A stretch of DNA of 60,000 nt from contig OZ037773.1 of assembly GCA_964035545.1 (NCBI GenBank), forward strand, positions 2,957,751 through 3,017,750, in the 5' to 3' direction. Every line of letters begins with the position of its first letter. The stretch's first letter is position 1. Position numbers and translations under genes: made by a program. The notes beneath the pieces were generated by a model. It saw only the letters and a program-made list of their open reading frames with translations, was not told the DNA's origin and made no database searches. The stretch comes from Bugula neritina. Taxonomy: Eukaryota; Bryozoa; Gymnolaemata; Cheilostomatida; Bugulidae. Below are positions 32,702 through 44,300 of the stretch, piece after piece.

Positions 32702-33623
32702 TTACTTTTCAAACTGCTATAACTTCATAATAATTATAAAGGGGCTATGATAAAATATTCCTGCAATATGCAATCACTGGTGCTGCGGTTTTGAAAGGCT
32801 CTAGTCATAACAAAAGTTCCAACACATTTCACAAAATTATCCCAAAAATTGAATGGAATTTTGCCAGTTGCATTTTGAATAATTTTTGAAATTGAAGTAC
32901 AATAACTTACCATTCTCTGCTCACCACTTATTAATAAACTAGCCGGAAAATTTGCCAAGAAAAACTTGCACTCCCTTCACCATGTAATGCTGCAGTAACT
33001 TATGTTATTTACTCACTTTAAGGCTTTGCTGAAGTGTTTCCAACATTTGATTATATCGCAAGATATTCTGCTGTGTATTTGAGCTTCAGTAGCTCTTAGA
33101 ATCTTTCCAAGTTTACGTGTAAATGAATATAGTTATATCTATATTATATAGTCCCAGAAAGCTTTGTCACTGCATGGGTACACGATTTGCTTCTGCTGAA
33201 AATGCACCATGTATATGAACACACTTCATTTATCCAGTTCCACCACTAATTACCGTGTGTCACATTTCCACAGCATGCTAAAAACACACTTGCTGCTGCT
33301 ATTGTCTTGATACATCTACCTTATGTATCTCATCTATACTTTGGAAGATGCTTTATCCAGTTCTACCTCAATTTACACAGCGCTATATCCTGTTTAATTT
33401 ATGTTCTAGCAGACTTTCCGATAGTTCACACCTTTATACTAGTTTTTTCACCTTTATCCATTTATATAGACGCCTGTTGATTGTTGTCAACATATAATAT
33501 TCACTACAACTATAGATTGTTGTCAACAGTTGGTGTGTAATACACCTGTATATTAATATCAACAAACTGTATACATAGTTGTGATGATGTGTCTGTGTTA
33601 TCTTTCAACACCTTGTCTTGTAG

Positions 33624-35457
33624 CTGAAGTTATGCCCCCCTACACTGCCACAATGACCTACTCGTCTCTTAATTTGTATTCACGTGGAATTAATCCACGG
33701 GGTTTTGTACGAAGTGCTGACAATAGTCCTGCACTGCCTCGTAAAAGTAATGTATACACTTTCATGGCAAGTGCAGTGCCATTGTTTTACTCTTATTCGT
33801 TAGTTTGAATTTTGTTCGTTTTTTAGTCGATGTGCTTTATTGAATTTAATTCTAGAGTTATAAGTTTCATAGCAGACTCACAGTGTTTCTATGGATACTG
33901 CAATTTTTCAGCAACTATAAAGCAAAGGTTTTCCAAAATATAAAGCAATTAATGTGTGATAATGTCACATTTTCTGACCTAAACTAGATCAATTACTGGA
34001 GCTAGATTGACCTATTCACTTTCAAAACTTGAACTATAATGATCACCTAAAGAAACTGAAGCTGTAGGTACACAGTGATTTGCATGTTTCTAAACATACT
34101 CACAAGTTTGTTGTACATAACTTTTATCTAATTCTTACTTACTTTCCTGAGTTTTTTAAACCTTCATTATAGAGAGTGGAAGCATAACACGTCAAATCTG
34201 CTTGCAATTGTTTGCCGTCTTCAAATTTATCTGTTAGTTTGAACTGCAAACTCATATTATTATTTGTAGAGTATTATCATCATCATAGCCATTGCACTCC
34301 TGGTTCCGATGCCTTGGGTGGAGGGGCGTCTCCCTACTCACCCGGCAATATAATTCCCCCATCTCCTTCTAACTCTGATAGGGCTAACCACTCTTTACGA
34401 AGTTATCACAAGCCATCAATGACTAGTTCACATGTACCTCAGCACATTGGTAAGGTTTCAGTCTAAGAATCCCCATCTAAACGTCACTTTTGGGATCTTC
34501 TACTGCCATTTATTTTAAATTGGGTGCATGCATTTTTGGTGACTGGTCATGATGAAATAACTAGGTAAATTTTTGCTGAGATTACAGCTGCTCTGTTCTT
34601 GCTCTTTCTGGTGGTGTGGGTCATCTTGAAAGTGGTTTAAATTACGTGTTGAGTTGAGTGTGTTTATGGAGATATTAATCATGAAAATTTTGTATATATC
34701 TTCTAAAACTCAGTGTAGATTAGCCTGTTCATTTTAAACGCTCACTGTCTTAGTTTTACTAATACATGAAATTAATGAATGTTTTTAGTGAAGCCCCTGC
34801 CATCCTTTAAAATGACCAATCAGATGACCGGGTCAGTTTATCAGCCTTCTAGCCCCACCCACCATGTACCCAACTCAGAGGAAGTGGCCAGCCCCATATC
34901 AGCTCGTAAAAAGAGACCACCCAGGCAGCAGGCCACACCTGTCTCACCTAACCTGAACAACTTGTCTACAAGTCGCGAGGATCTCCACTCTAGCATGGTG
35001 AGATGAACTAACTCAGCTAAAACCACTTGAGATTCTATCATGTTGATTAACTTCACTGTCAGTCAGGGCTTGAGGGCTGACTATAGTGTTGGGGAAGAGT
35101 TAATGAAGGTTTAGATTCTGAACCATGTAGACATCAACTCTACTTTTTGATAAATTCAAATTTTAAATAATCTTGAAGCTGCTATTATACCTTTACTTAA
35201 AAACGTACCCAGTTGCAGTTAAATTTCACTTGTCTGAGGATGCCTAATTAGCTTTTCTGGAACTTGTTCAAATAATATTAAGCTGCTTCCTGATAGTAAA
35301 ATATGATTTCCCTATCCTATGCCCTTTACAATTTATCATATTATACACTTCATCGCAGATGACCCACAGCACAGAACAACTTAGCGCAGAGATGGCCAAC
35401 ATAGACTGTATCATGCAAGATCTGAATGCTATAAAAGATGGCTTTGAAATGGCTTAA
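33624..35457 (+). pseudogene. Orphan 3' cassette of the netrin receptor (four exons)
   Basis: Exons 33624-33746, 34270-34449, 34789-34997 and 35359-35457 repeat the last four receptor exons with splice sites, phases and stop intact. The 180-base second exon is identical to its partner. In 611 bases I count six differences, five silent and one Ser to Asn (VPSSEE to VPNSEE). Nearby introns differ by about 6%. No upstream receptor exon lies in this copy. It is therefore either a fragment, an alternative 3' end spliced from the exon ending at 23480 across unknown gene copy 1, or an assembly duplicate. I label it a pseudogene only for lack of a 5' part. Confidence 0.8.
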
Positions 35458-36261
35458 CATCCCTAGGCACATGGTGCAATATTTGGTCACCACTCTCCGT
35501 ATTAAAGCCAGTTGAACTATCTCGGGGCATTAACTTGCCTCTTACTCGTGTACTCAAGTAGTTGGTGAGTTTGGAGTTGCTTGCTCTGTGTCCATCACTG
35601 GCTCAGGGGACTCAACTATTCGTGTAGCTCTTCCATTTGGTGCATTTTTGTAGATATTATTTACATAGGCACCTGCCCTGAATTACTCATTATAATAGTA
35701 AGCTTTGACTACATCAGATGTATAAGGTAGGGGGAAGGAAGGTAAACTAATAGCTTAGAACACACTGATAAGGAATGTTGGCTTGGATCCACATAAATAT
35801 TAACTACTGTTTTATTTATGTTGTCACACAAGCAATTTTATATTTCAGATAATATATATTTATTATGTTATTTATATATTATTTTGCTGTTTACTCAAAC
35901 AAACGTTTACAATTTCTGAGTTTTTATTAGCTGTCAGCCAAATCAACATTTTTTCAAACAGTTTTATAACAATATCTGCCTTCCATTAACTTATACTGTA
36001 GTTGTTGGTTTTTTAACCTTTCATACCAAATCGTCTCTTTACTTTGTAGCCTGTCAATCGTATTTTAATAGTTTAGGTAATTTCATAATTTTGGCATGTA
36101 ACTTTTACAGGTTTATTGTACAAAAAACCATTATATACATGCAGATGCTATATAATATACGAATAGATTTTTAGAATTTTCAATTACTATTAATTATTTG
36201 CTGTTCGAATTAATTAAATAAATCTTTCAACAAATTCCATGACATTCATTACTTAAGTCAA

Positions 36262-36585
36262 GGCTGTCTAACAGGTGGCCCCAGGGCCGGATGTGGCCCC
36301 CAGCTTAAATTTATGTGGCCTCCAAAGGCATAAAACTAAAATTATTTTTCACAGGTATATACACTAGTCAAAGTGAAAAACTAAATTTTAAATGTCTTAT
36401 TTATACCCATACTACAAAACTTGCAGTATCTATTGGTACTTTATCGTGTCATGGTTTACAAGAATTTGGAATAAATGAGTTAAAAATACTGATGCTGTGC
36501 CCCCCCCAGCTCAATCTAAAGTTTTCAATGTGGTCCTCACCATGAAATATTCAGTAACCACTCTGAAAAGGTTGGCCTAAACATT
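36262..36585. mobile_element. hAT-like non-autonomous element, long form, copy 2
   Basis: Counterpart of 27170-27505, starting AAGGCTGTCTAACAGGTGGC. The internal C run is shorter here (seven C). It was present before the block duplicated. Confidence 0.55.
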
Positions 36586-36684
36586 CAACTGGTGTTATAG
36601 ATTATTATTCTTTAATAATGAAAGGGATATGTCATAATATTATGGTAATTGTTCATGTTATAAGCTCCTCCCACTTATTCTATC

Positions 36685-36692
36685 TATATAAA
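36685..36692 (+). promoter_or_regulatory. Candidate TATA box, unknown gene copy 2
   Basis: TATATAAA in the same context as 27600-27607, 334 bases before the predicted start codon at 37019. Confidence 0.35.
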
Positions 36693-37018
36693 TACTGTGT
36701 TTTATATAATTCATTCAACCTAATAAGCCAGTAAATGGTTCACATCATTATAAACACCTACAAATTATCACAGTTAATTACGACTATATACAGATAAGCG
36801 ACAACAAAACAAACAATTACTCCAATGATCTAAATATTATATTATTAAGTAAGTAGAACAAAATATTCAAAAAATGTTCAATAATAAAGGATGACACAAT
36901 GAGCGACACAATGATGCCTTAATTGAACGTTTACTGAGTTTACAGATTGACAGTTTAATATTATTGCTGCTACAAAATGTAAATCTTTCATGCAACTGTT
37001 TACTATATAAATTTCAAT

Positions 37019-40000
37019 ATGTTCTCGCTTGTACTAATTTCTTTAATTCTCCTGCTGGCATCCACTGTCATGGCAGCCAAATTGTATCAGTAAGTAATAA
37101 TTCTTCAATGAATATAATAATATTTATGGCAATTCTCGGTTATATCTTCATCATTGGACACTTTTATGCGTATGATGTTTTTGCTTTGATTTGTTGAAAT
37201 TTTGCTGCCTTTAAATTATGAAAATTTACATCTAGTACAATAATTATTTGTTACAGCAATTGGGAGGTAATTTTCTCTGATTACGTAGTACTTAGAGTCA
37301 TTTTCAAAGAGTGCTTTCGTTTAAAAAGTAGAGCTGTGATCGGAAGCCAAAGCAAGAGTCAGAGGTAAGAAGAAGTTTCATGCATGCAGACATAGTTCCT
37401 GTGAATCCAATAATATTGAGATGTTGGTACTTTAATTATTAAATTGGATGTTTAGGACATTGATCTACATATTGAGTGTTATAATATTGTATTACAGGCT
37501 AATGAAACATCAATTGTTCTTAAATATTATAGTGTGTGCTTATTGAATGTTTGGTAGCAGCAAAGACAAACAGGAGAAAGGCTTAAAGAAGGCAGAGGTT
37601 CTTTCAACTTATGCCCCCTTACATTCATGTGATATCCTGCCAAGCAATGTTGTAAAACCAAGTGAAAATCAGGTGCATAGAGAATTGGGTTCCTGTAAGA
37701 CTACTCAAGTCAATACACAAATATGTGAGAAGAACGCCAAAACTAAGCGCTGGACATGGAATGACTGCGGGTGTAACGGTGCCTGCTGGCACGGTATGTC
37801 AGCTGCCAATGTAACGGCATCTTCTCTCTCATTGGCCAGAGATCAGCTGATACAAGAAACTAACATAAGTCAACCAAGAAGAGCAGCTTCTCTCCCCAAT
37901 TCTCCAGCAACAGAGCCAATACAGTTGGAGGATTTCCTGACAAAGTTCGAAGGAAGTGGAACGCGGCCAAAAACTCATAAACTTTACCTTCGGCAAGAAA
38001 TTATTTTGCGTAAGTTCAAATAATTACTCACTCATTCTGTTTCAGTTTATTTTTAGTTTATTGGATAGTCTAAACTGTAAATCTTTGATGTCGTTTTTAC
38101 TATCTTTAACACAAAGTCTTGTCTCGAAATAAAAGCATTTGCATTGCAATGTTTCAGCAAACACTGATACTGAACTGTACAAAACTCTCAAACCCACCAC
38201 AAAGCTATCCAGAAGCCAAATGAAAGGTTTGGACAAGAAGAGAAGACAATCCCCTCGAAATAGAAGGAGCACATCAGCACCTGCAAATACTGCACCCAGA
38301 CAAGTGGAGAAGCAAATGTTAAGAACATTCACTTCCGATGATGGAATGGAATGGAAATCATTGCCACTTTCCTCCAAAGAATATATGAATAGAGAAATCA
38401 CGGACTGTGAAGGTACAGCATCCATTCCTTTTGTTAGAACAGTAGGCCTATATACACTTTGTAAAGTAAGATTAACGCTTTCGCTTTTATTGCAACAAAA
38501 AAATTTCAAATTAAATTGCTGTTATTTCAATAGATGAGTTGAAGAAGGATATAGCGTCTCTCAAATGGGATATTAAGGATTTGGGAGTCAAGAAGACAGA
38601 AGCTGATGATATTATCAAAAAGGCTGTTGAACAAATCAGTGAAGTACCCCTAAAAGCACAAGAGGCCAATCAGAGAGCTTCCATTAAACCTCAAATTTCA
38701 CTTGGTAGGATAATATTTCAATAGATATTCTTACAATAAAATGAAACTTATTATAGTAATATTTTATATTCAACTAAATTTTGGTGCTTTCACATATTTG
38801 TGGAGAAGGCAACAAACTCCGGCTGCTAGTGAATATAAACTTTTTACTTTTCAACATACTGGGCCACTTACTCAAATATCAAATTGTTAATTCTTAAATG
38901 ATCTGTACTTTATAGCTTGAATAATTCAGCAGTCAAATGAAAACATAGCCTTTGTGAAAGAATGAGCTCTAAGCACACTAATAACTTATAATCAGTCACA
39001 TTAGTCAATATATTCAACAAAATCTTGTGTAATTATGCCTTTTTATATAAAAAGTATAAGTGGAAACAACATTATTTTAATAGATCGAAACCAGTGTGTA
39101 CCACAGTTGGGTAAAAACAAGGAAAAAAAGCTTAATGGAGAAATTAAACCTGTGAAACAGGATCTTAAACCAACTCAAGAAATTGATGATGGAAAACCCC
39201 CAACATTTTCCAACTTGTCTGGTAAATATTAAAGCTAGGAAATATCTACAAAGAAGCAACATTTAAATCACTCAAGCTAGCTAGTTATCATTTGAGATAA
39301 ATGTGATTGAAAAAGCTTCCAATTGTTTAGATATGATATATAAGTAATTTACAATAACTCAATCAAAAATTTAGATTAGGATGTGTACATTTTTATTAAG
39401 CCATATCAACTATTTTTATCCACAAAATTGGCAATTGGCAATTAACAAATATTATAATAGTCTTAAACCAATAGTGTTAAGCTGCAGCACATTTGTTATA
39501 TTTTACAGAAGCTGGTGGAGACTCGATCAACGCTCATCTCAATGTTCTCAGCCAATCAGTGAAGGAGCCACGACTCCCAGCTTGTGCTAAAATGTCTAGT
39601 GAAGTTCAGAATGGTAAGTATTCTTAAGTCAGCCAAATGTTTATTATTAGTGGCTATTATTATATAATATGTTAAAGATCAAACCACAGATAAAACCAAA
39701 CAATCTTTAGAAACCACACATGACACATCAATTGTTTTAGAATGTCAAACAAACTGAAAAGTTTCTTAAGACATTAAGAAGCTAGTCTCTAATAAACAGG
39801 TTATAGTAAATTATAAAAAGATTAGTGAGAATTGGGCTGTCAGAACTTTAAAGAAAAAATCACTGTTGTTTACATTGCATTGTGAAACAGCCGGTAGAAT
39901 ATAACTGACAAGAGGAACACTAAACTATTTTGCAGAGCTCAGAGCAGTTCAAGAACCAGCTACGCAGCAGAGTCGAAGGAATAGAATCTTGAAGTTTTTC

Positions 40001-40027
40001 TGTTGCTGTGTTCAAAGCAATGAATGA
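37019..40027 (+). CDS. Unknown secreted/membrane-anchored protein, copy 2 (intact)
   Basis: Exons 37019-37089, 37257-37364, 37558-38009, 38158-38412, 38534-38704, 39084-39221, 39509-39613, 39936-40027 chain in phase to 463 residues. Residues 1-20 form a signal peptide or N-terminal anchor (MFSLVLISLILLLASTVMAA). A C-x-C-x3-C cluster with Trp (WTWNDCGCNGACWHG) lies at about residues 125-139. Basic, Ser/Thr-rich low-complexity sequence follows. A charged helix, possibly coiled coil, is at about residues 296-333. The C terminus is basic then RILKFFCCCVQ, where the three adjacent cysteines might be acylated if cytosolic. Exon 3 begins at a NAGNAG acceptor (TAGCAG, 37555-37560), and a second in-frame AG choice exists at exon 7. 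I recognise no family. Possible AATAAA at 40656-40661. Confidence 0.75.
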
Positions 40028-41309
40028 GGTTAAAGCTCAATATAAATATATTTTCTCAAAATCTTAAAAGTGGCTGTCAATTTATTCATCATAACATATT
40101 AGGAATCTGTTATGTTTCATATCAGACTCTTACAATAGCTATTAATCACTTGTTCTGTTTATTCTTGCTTGTCTTCTCATTTCATATACTCAATGTATTC
40201 CCTTTACTCCATGTTTCTGTTTATTATCTAGATCTTCTACATGAACCATTCAACACTACAGCATATACTATCTGATGTGTAGATGAATTACTCAGTCAAC
40301 AGATGCTCATAACCTATTCTCTGGATCCTTTTTTTATTGGAATCCTCTTTGTCTCTTAAGTGCTCAGAGACCAGAGCATGCAAAGATACATGCCTTATTG
40401 CTTACTTTATTGAACTTCATGTAACCTGCTCTAGTTGTTTGAAATTTCTTCTAAAAGAAACTCTAAACTATTTTGCTAGTGTATTCTATTATATATTCAT
40501 TCACTTAGTTAATATTGGTCATTATTTAGTAGATATATTAGTATATAAAGGAATGAATAATTACAAAGTATTATTGTATTATTGTATGTATAAAAACAAT
40601 TTGAAATAACTAAAATGTGTACCTTGTGAGTTTTTCAGTTCATACAATCCTATCAAATAAAATTTATAAAATTTAATAAACTGGCACATAGTTATTTAAA
40701 TACTGCATTTGCTATACAAGCTGTTATATGAGTGCATAATTAAAAAACAATTCACTACAAATAAAAAATCCTAAACAATTACTACACAAACATATAGGAC
40801 ATGCTTAATTGTAACACATGCATTCCCCTGTTTCTACTCTAAACAATCTAGTCAAACAGATCATAGTATCCACAACCACACAACTCCTGCCCACATCAAA
40901 TCCTATACATTCTTTACAAACAGTTTTTATCTAGAGTTGTCTACTCTCTGCACACTGTTGGTATAAACTGTTGGCTGAGTAATTATATTGGAAGCCATTT
41001 TACTAGAAAGAGTATAATTGAATTAGTAAATATATGACATCATTATTTCCAATAAACACAATATAATTAACCTGAAGGTTCAGTTAAGTATAGCTACTAT
41101 CTAATGCAGGGCTGTCCAACAGGCGGCCCCAGGGCCATGAAAAGATGCCATCTCAGGGGCCCTCACTCCGAAAAAATTGATATCTCTGGCCTAAGTCATG
41201 AGAAATGCACATGAGTTTAAGGACTACAGCTTATACACGTTATTGTGTGGTTGTCCAGCTAAATACTAAACAAGTGTCAAAGTGTCTGAAGTGTCCTTCA
41301 ACTTCCAGT
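40028..41309. other. 3' region between unknown gene copy 2 and DDX31
   Basis: Convergent 3' ends: the + strand gene stops at 40027 and the minus-strand DDX31 gene stops at 41310. It contains AATAAA at 40656-40661 and the short hAT-like element at about 41107-41193. No other exon. Confidence 0.5.
41107..41193. mobile_element. hAT-like element, short form, copy 2
   Basis: Counterpart of 32118-32205, starting CAGGGCTGTCCAACAGGCGG. Its right end (GATATCTCTG) is more decayed than in copy 1. Confidence 0.55.
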
Positions 41310-44300
41310 TCATCCTGAAGCAAACTCGGACATTTTGTCATACTTTGGCTTCTTGGCTTGATGATTTGCCTTCCTTGACAGTCTAAAACATAATAAACCA
41401 CTCACTCAAAACTCATACTATGTGAATGTCCAGCTATTTGCTACAATTGCCAACTAAAGAGAAGGGGAGCAGCCATGGTCTAGGGGTTGGAGCACTGATA
41501 GGAAATGCAAGGTTGGTGACTCAAACCCCAGTAAAGGCCATTGGTGATGCTAGGAAGGGCATTCAGTCATAATTGCTTCTTCGACATAATAGAAAATAAG
41601 TCTTTAGCTAGCTTAAACATACTCCACTCCATTAGGGGTTATCACCGGGATGGTGAGAACACACTTAAACTATAAGCGTTATTTGACTAAAGAAAAGGAG
41701 TAGAGAAATGAAAATCCAAGTTATGAATTATAAATTATACTGAATGATGAAGTTGATGTGGTAAAAGTTGATGTGGTAAATGGGAAGGTCAAAATCAAAG
41801 TGATGTGCTATACTGAGGAATGTGCTCAATTATGAAACCTAACTGCTTATGAAAAGCATCACCATGAAGGGCCAATAGTTCTGACAACTCTAACAGCTGC
41901 TAATTTGGAAAACCTTTACGAATCACAGCTGACTAAACACCACATGTCCACCTTTCAAACCAGGTCAGCTTTCGGTGGCACAACCTCTGTGAGGACCACC
42001 AGCTGTTAATAAGAGAGAAGTGGATATGAAACTTGCCTTTTTCGGTTATCCATCTTCTTCGAAGTGGAACCCCCAGTCATGGCAGTAGGCGCTTCACGCA
42101 GACAGAAACTCTTTGCAAGGTGCCCCAGATGCAGGTGCTTGAGGTGGAAGATATGCTTGACACTGGCAGGGTATGTCGTGTATGACCTCACAAACGACTG
42201 GAAAGCTACAAGAAACACATATGAGTGAACATCCAGCCACTAGCTTACCAACAATTCCTAATATACTGCTTGCCATATAGAGGTCTGTAAAGCCAGGAGC
42301 TATTTGACACTATTTGTCTGGGAATATTAGCTAGTGAGAAGAATATGTGGAACAGTATAATATCTTGATATGAACACAAAAAGCTCAAGTGAAATAGTCT
42401 AAATTCTAGAATGAGTTGAAACATAAACAGGTCTGAGTTGGATGTAAGTTTGTTTGTGACTGATATCCTACATCTACAAATTTCAAGTAAAAAATAGTAA
42501 ATGCTAATCAAAACGTGGAATTGCCCAAATTGACCTCTGCATTAGACTTCAACTAGCGGCATCTGGGGGCTTCAAATTACTTTGAAGTTTAATCTATAAG
42601 CCAAAAATTGTGCCAGAAACAAAACTATCACAAGCTCAACAGAATCAAGGGTAGACTTGCTCAAAAACCACATACATATCAAATCAATTTCCATCCCACA
42701 CAACTTCTTGATGTTGAGTCTTATATTTGCAAAAGAGCTCCAAGAATGTGAACAAATTGAAATATAAGCAACAAATTAGAAACAACTGAAAAGACGAAAC
42801 ACTGAGACAGAAAGAAATGCAGAAGGTGGTAGAACCGCTTTATACTCACCTGACTTGGCCTGAGCAAGTCTCTCTCCCCCGTTGTACGTCCACTCCTCCA
42901 TACTTTGCTGCAGAGCTGTTGCTGCTTCCTGAATCCTCTGAGGAGCTTGTCTGCCCGTGTGTCTACTTCCTGACTTCTTCGGCAGAGAAGCCGATTCGGC
43001 CAGACAGGCTTTCAACACCGAGTTCATTTCTATTGACTTCAGACTGCAACAAACAGCAACCTTATTATTACTATCTACAGATTCAACAGATAAAAGATGA
43101 CGGACTTTTGAGACTTGAGATTATAGTGGAGAGTTGCCTTCTCCTGAACACTTAATAGTTACATCAAAGTTACCACCAATAGCCTTGAATAGCCAGATAG
43201 TTTCTGTTTTACAACAGTTTAGAAGTTGATTCGCTATTTGAAAATTTAGTAGTTTTACCAAAATTGACTATTACCGTTTTTCGCCTTGAAAACCTAAGGA
43301 ATAGAGCCGACAGCTAATTGAAAAATGAAAAACAAAAGGAATGAACTCACCTAATTTTTGATGAGTTTAATGTCTCCAAATACTTGACTTCACTTGGCAG
43401 AAGAAACAAGAGTGCGTTACCTATAACACCAATCCTGGCCGTCCTTCCAACTCTACAGAACACATAATTTGATTGGCTCAGACATGAATCTATTGTCACT
43501 GCATGACCTTTGTAGGTGATATAGTGCTAAAACTCGCAACATGGAAATAATATATTTTATACTTCAAAATGAAGATCACCTCAAGATGAAAGACGCAAGA
43601 TTACATTGTCATATAAAAACAACCAACATATAAACCTATATTGGACTGACAGAACAACCTACAAAAGAAAATGGTGGTAGCAAGACGAACCTATAAACAC
43701 ACAAGAGTTGTGGCCTCGTAGAGATTGGAAAGAAATGTGTTTACACAGACTATAGTTTACCTGTAGGATAGAGTTTACCTGTAGGATAGAGTTTACCTGT
43801 AGGATAGAGTTTACCTGTAGGATAGAGTTTACCTGGAGAATATGGTTCACCTAGAAGACAGTTTACCTGGAGAACACAATTTACCTTGAGAATATATTTT
43901 ACCTGTGCACGTAATCTTCAGTGGAGGCGGGAGCACACAGCTGCACTATCCAGTCTACACTGGGCAGATGAAGTCCCCGAGCTGCCACATCTGTACAGAG
44001 TAGTACGCCAGACTCTGTGGCCGCAAACCTCTGGAATACTTCTGTACGGTACTAGAAATACAAGTATAGGGCCGATGTTACAACGTCACAGAGCTTGACA
44101 CAACCACATGTACGTAGGGCCGGTGTTCCAACGTCACAGAGCTTGACACAACCACATGTACATATGATACAGTGGCTACAGCCACGGTTGGCACAAAAAG
44201 TTTAAATGGAATACTGAACTACTGTAAACACCTCGTAGCTTGTTAATGTGAAAAAACAACAACAGATTATGCAAAGTCTTAAGTTGCGTTTATACCTTCA

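Larger units (their letters stand above)
35458..37018. other. Spacer between orphan receptor exons and unknown gene copy 2
   Basis: Parallel to 26371-27936: former receptor 3' UTR, hAT-like element at about 36262-36585 and TATA-containing upstream segment. No exon seen. Confidence 0.5.
32811..41703. repeat. Tandem segmental duplication, copy 2
   Basis: Direct repeat of 23588-32701. Its left edge lies in netrin-receptor intron sequence and its right edge in the last DDX31 intron. It carries orphan netrin-receptor exons, unknown gene copy 2 (open throughout), the true last exon of DDX31 and a SINE. See copy 1 for the comparison. Confidence 0.95.

Noticed and set aside
42006-42036. Read-through C terminus of DDX31 ending QVSYPLLSY
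   Set aside because: The in-phase GC-AG intron to 41382 gives a family-like basic C terminus. The read-through is the intronic extension.
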